This document shows positions 62,881 through 64,000 of a stretch of DNA of 64,000 nt, in pieces; the first letter of the stretch is position 1, and each line of letters starts with the position of its first letter. Where the stretch lies: contig DXWL01000004.1 in NCBI GenBank assembly GCA_019416865.1, forward strand, positions 1 to 64,000, read 5' to 3'. A model generated the notes under the pieces. That model did no database searches, was not told the DNA's origin, and saw nothing but the letters and a program-made list of their open reading frames with translations. Origin of the DNA: Fusobacterium sp. Its GTDB lineage: Bacteria; Fusobacteriota; Fusobacteriia; Fusobacteriales; Fusobacteriaceae. A program made the position numbers and the translations under genes.

Positions 62881-62926
62881 TTCACAATTTGAAATCGATA
62901 TATAAATATGCTATAATAATTGTGAA
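62881..62926 (+). promoter_or_regulatory. DUF116 promoter bracketed by an inverted repeat
   Basis: -35 TTGAAA (62889-62894), 17-nt spacer, -10 TATAAT (62912-62917) with TGC extension. TTCACAATT (62881-62889) and AATTGTGAA (62918-62926) form a perfect 9-bp dyad flanking exactly this promoter. A repressor or activator site is plausible. Confidence 0.75.
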
Positions 62927-62950
62927 AATATGTCTAAAGAGGGATAAATA

Positions 62951-63484
62951 ATGAGCAATTTTTTACCAAAAAAACTTTTATACAATTTTTATTATTTAGC
63001 TTATCTCATAGAAGAAAAATTCATAAATGATCAGATGAAAAAAAATTCTGCAGCAGACAGATTTTTAAAATATAATAACGAGAGAGTATTAAAAGCTTTT
63101 GAAAAAAAAGTACCTGAAAGTATTGCCCTTCTTCTTCCTCATTGTATACAAAATTACAGTTGCCCTTTTAGAATAACTTCTGAAATAGAAAACTGCAGAA
63201 AATGTGGAAGATGCAGGATACAAAATATTCTTGAATTAAAAGAAAAATATAATTTAGAAATAAAGGTGGCAACAGGAGGAACTCTTGCCAGACTTTTTAT
63301 AAAGGAAAAAAAGCCTGAAATTATTATTGCAGTAGCTTGTAAAAGAGATTTAATGTCAGGAATTTTTGATACCTTTCCTATGAATGTTTATGGAATATAT
63401 AATAAAATAGTAAAATCACCATGTGTAAATACAGATATTGATGTGGAAAAAATTGAGGAAATTATAAAAAAACTAAAAAAATAG
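62951..63484 (+). CDS. DUF116 family protein
   Basis: 177 aa. The family's Cys pattern is visible: LLLPHCIQNYSCP, then NCRKCGRCRI, ATGGTLARLFI, AVACKRDLMSGIFD, and SPCVNTDIDVEKIEE. The five or six conserved cysteines suggest metal or Fe-S binding. DUF116 proteins often occur near lipoate or methyltransferase genes, but the function is unknown. GAGGG precedes the ATG. The promoter dyad suggests dedicated control. Confidence 0.85.
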   Translation: MSNFLPKKLLYNFYYLAYLIEEKFINDQMKKNSAADRFLKYNNERVLKAFEKKVPESIALLLPHCIQNYSCPFRITSEIENCRKCGRCRIQNILELKEKYNLEIKVATGGTLARLFIKEKKPEIIIAVACKRDLMSGIFDTFPMNVYGIYNKIVKSPCVNTDIDVEKIEEIIKKLKK

Positions 63485-63501
63485 ATTGAGCAGGGAGGAG
63501 A

Positions 63502-64000
63502 ATGTTGTTCAATAAAAAATTTTTATGTACGGCGTTAATTATTTTGAGTGCTAACCTTGCTTATGGGAACATGAAAGAGGATATAGCCTTTTTAAATGAA
63601 CTTTATAAACAAGAAAGATATCAGATGGCCCTTACAGAATCAGAAAAATTTATTACTAACTATCCTGATTCAAAATACAACAAAAGTATTTGTGAAAAAA
63701 TGGCAAAGGTATATTATATACAAAAAGATTATAATAAATCTCAAAGATATTTTGAAATATTTATGAAAGATTATAAATTGAAAAAAGATGAAAAAATAGA
63801 GGCTGAAACTTATCTTTATAGAATAAATATGTATTATGGAAATAAAGAAAAAGCAGCTTTTTATGCTGAAAACTTTAAAAATAACAGTGAGATTTATGAA
63901 AAAACTCTTTATGAAAGCGGTGTACTTCTGCTGAATAATGGAAAAAACAGTGAAGCAATAGATGAGTTTATAAATACAGCAAAACTGAAGGGAAATCATT
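63502..64000 (+). CDS. TPR-repeat exported protein, partial (runs off the window)
   Basis: At least 166 codons, no stop before the window edge. Signal peptide (NKKFLCTALIILSANLAYG, cut near AYG/N) followed by tetratricopeptide-type helices: IAFLNELYKQERYQMALTES and YYIQKDYNKSQRYFEIFMKD. The style resembles YbgF/CpoB and other periplasmic TPR proteins. ATG 63502 (or TTG 63505) follows GGGAGGAG. Directly after the DUF116 gene, 17 nt. The C-terminal part is unseen. Confidence 0.8.
   Translation, partial: MLFNKKFLCTALIILSANLAYGNMKEDIAFLNELYKQERYQMALTESEKFITNYPDSKYNKSICEKMAKVYYIQKDYNKSQRYFEIFMKDYKLKKDEKIEAETYLYRINMYYGNKEKAAFYAENFKNNSEIYEKTLYESGVLLLNNGKNSEAIDEFINTAKLKGNH

Noticed and set aside
62881..62926. 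Rex (NADH sensor) operator at the DUF116 promoter
   Set aside because: The arms contain TTGTGAA-like sequence but in the outward order and too far apart for a Rex box.
61698..62950. Possible replication origin near dnaN
   Set aside because: No dnaA gene and no cluster of TTATCCACA-like boxes were seen; the gap after dnaN is explained by a terminator and a promoter.

Overview
This AT-rich window looks like a chromosomal contig end from a Fusobacterium (Fusobacteriota). The evidence is a fusobacterial-type autotransporter with a conserved basic N-terminus and NYG repeats, a double-membrane gene set (OmpH/Skp-like and LolA-like proteins, class B PBP, MreC), an anaerobic pyruvate-to-acetate module (PFOR, Pta, AckA), strong A/T-ending codon use and AGGAGG-type ribosome sites. 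Bases 3-21 are an exact 19-bp Tn5/Nextera mosaic end, so the extreme left edge is a library adapter, not genome. No tRNA, rRNA, CRISPR, prophage or insertion sequence was seen; almost all of the window is core genome.

Layout. 0-6 kb: a large type V autotransporter, a highly structured intergenic region, and a convergent ABC-F ATPase. 6-9.2 kb: small membrane protein, OYE-family oxidoreductase, EarP and EF-P; the last two form a dedicated pair, because EarP rhamnosylates Arg32 of EF-P and Arg32 is present. 9.2-11.7 kb (minus): adenosine-deaminase-like enzyme, recR and a small coiled-coil gene. 11.9-19.2 kb: ftsY, then pta, ackA and nifJ (PFOR), three strongly expressed energy genes with distinct codon use. 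19.3-21.1 kb: MATE exporter and a convergent OmpH-like protein. 21.3-28.1 kb: a likely operon of a class B PBP, priA, def, an FtsB/DivIC-like protein, glpX and a membrane protein, facing mgsA.

28.8-33.8 kb: psd, a NusG-II-domain protein, AI-2E-type permease, THUMP methyltransferase, coiled-coil protein and a cyclophilin with an internal second start. A nested inverted-repeat element separates this from a long asparaginase (minus). 35.4-36.8 kb: aroK and an SDR dehydrogenase. 36.9-41.1 kb is an amino-sugar module: sialic acid lyase (minus), a divergent RpiR regulator, and glmS (minus) preceded by a clear glmS self-cleaving ribozyme. 41.3-44.1 kb: a Snf2-like protein with several altered ATPase motifs. 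44.3-50.6 kb: EamA transporter, then mreC, LolA-like, recO, ptsN-like, nrdR, fmt, folD and an ACT protein. 50.6-59 kb: biotin carrier, CBS/HlyC protein, DUF502, TPR lipoprotein, apt, rel, tgt and YibE/F. 59.2-64 kb: plsY, gpsA, a short sigma-70 factor, dnaN, a DUF116 gene and a TPR gene cut by the window edge.

No complete new multi-gene system was recognised. The most unusual items are the Snf2-like protein with altered motifs, the Cys-rich insert in PFOR, the nested palindromic elements, the dual-start cyclophilin and the inverted repeats bracketing the DUF116 promoter.
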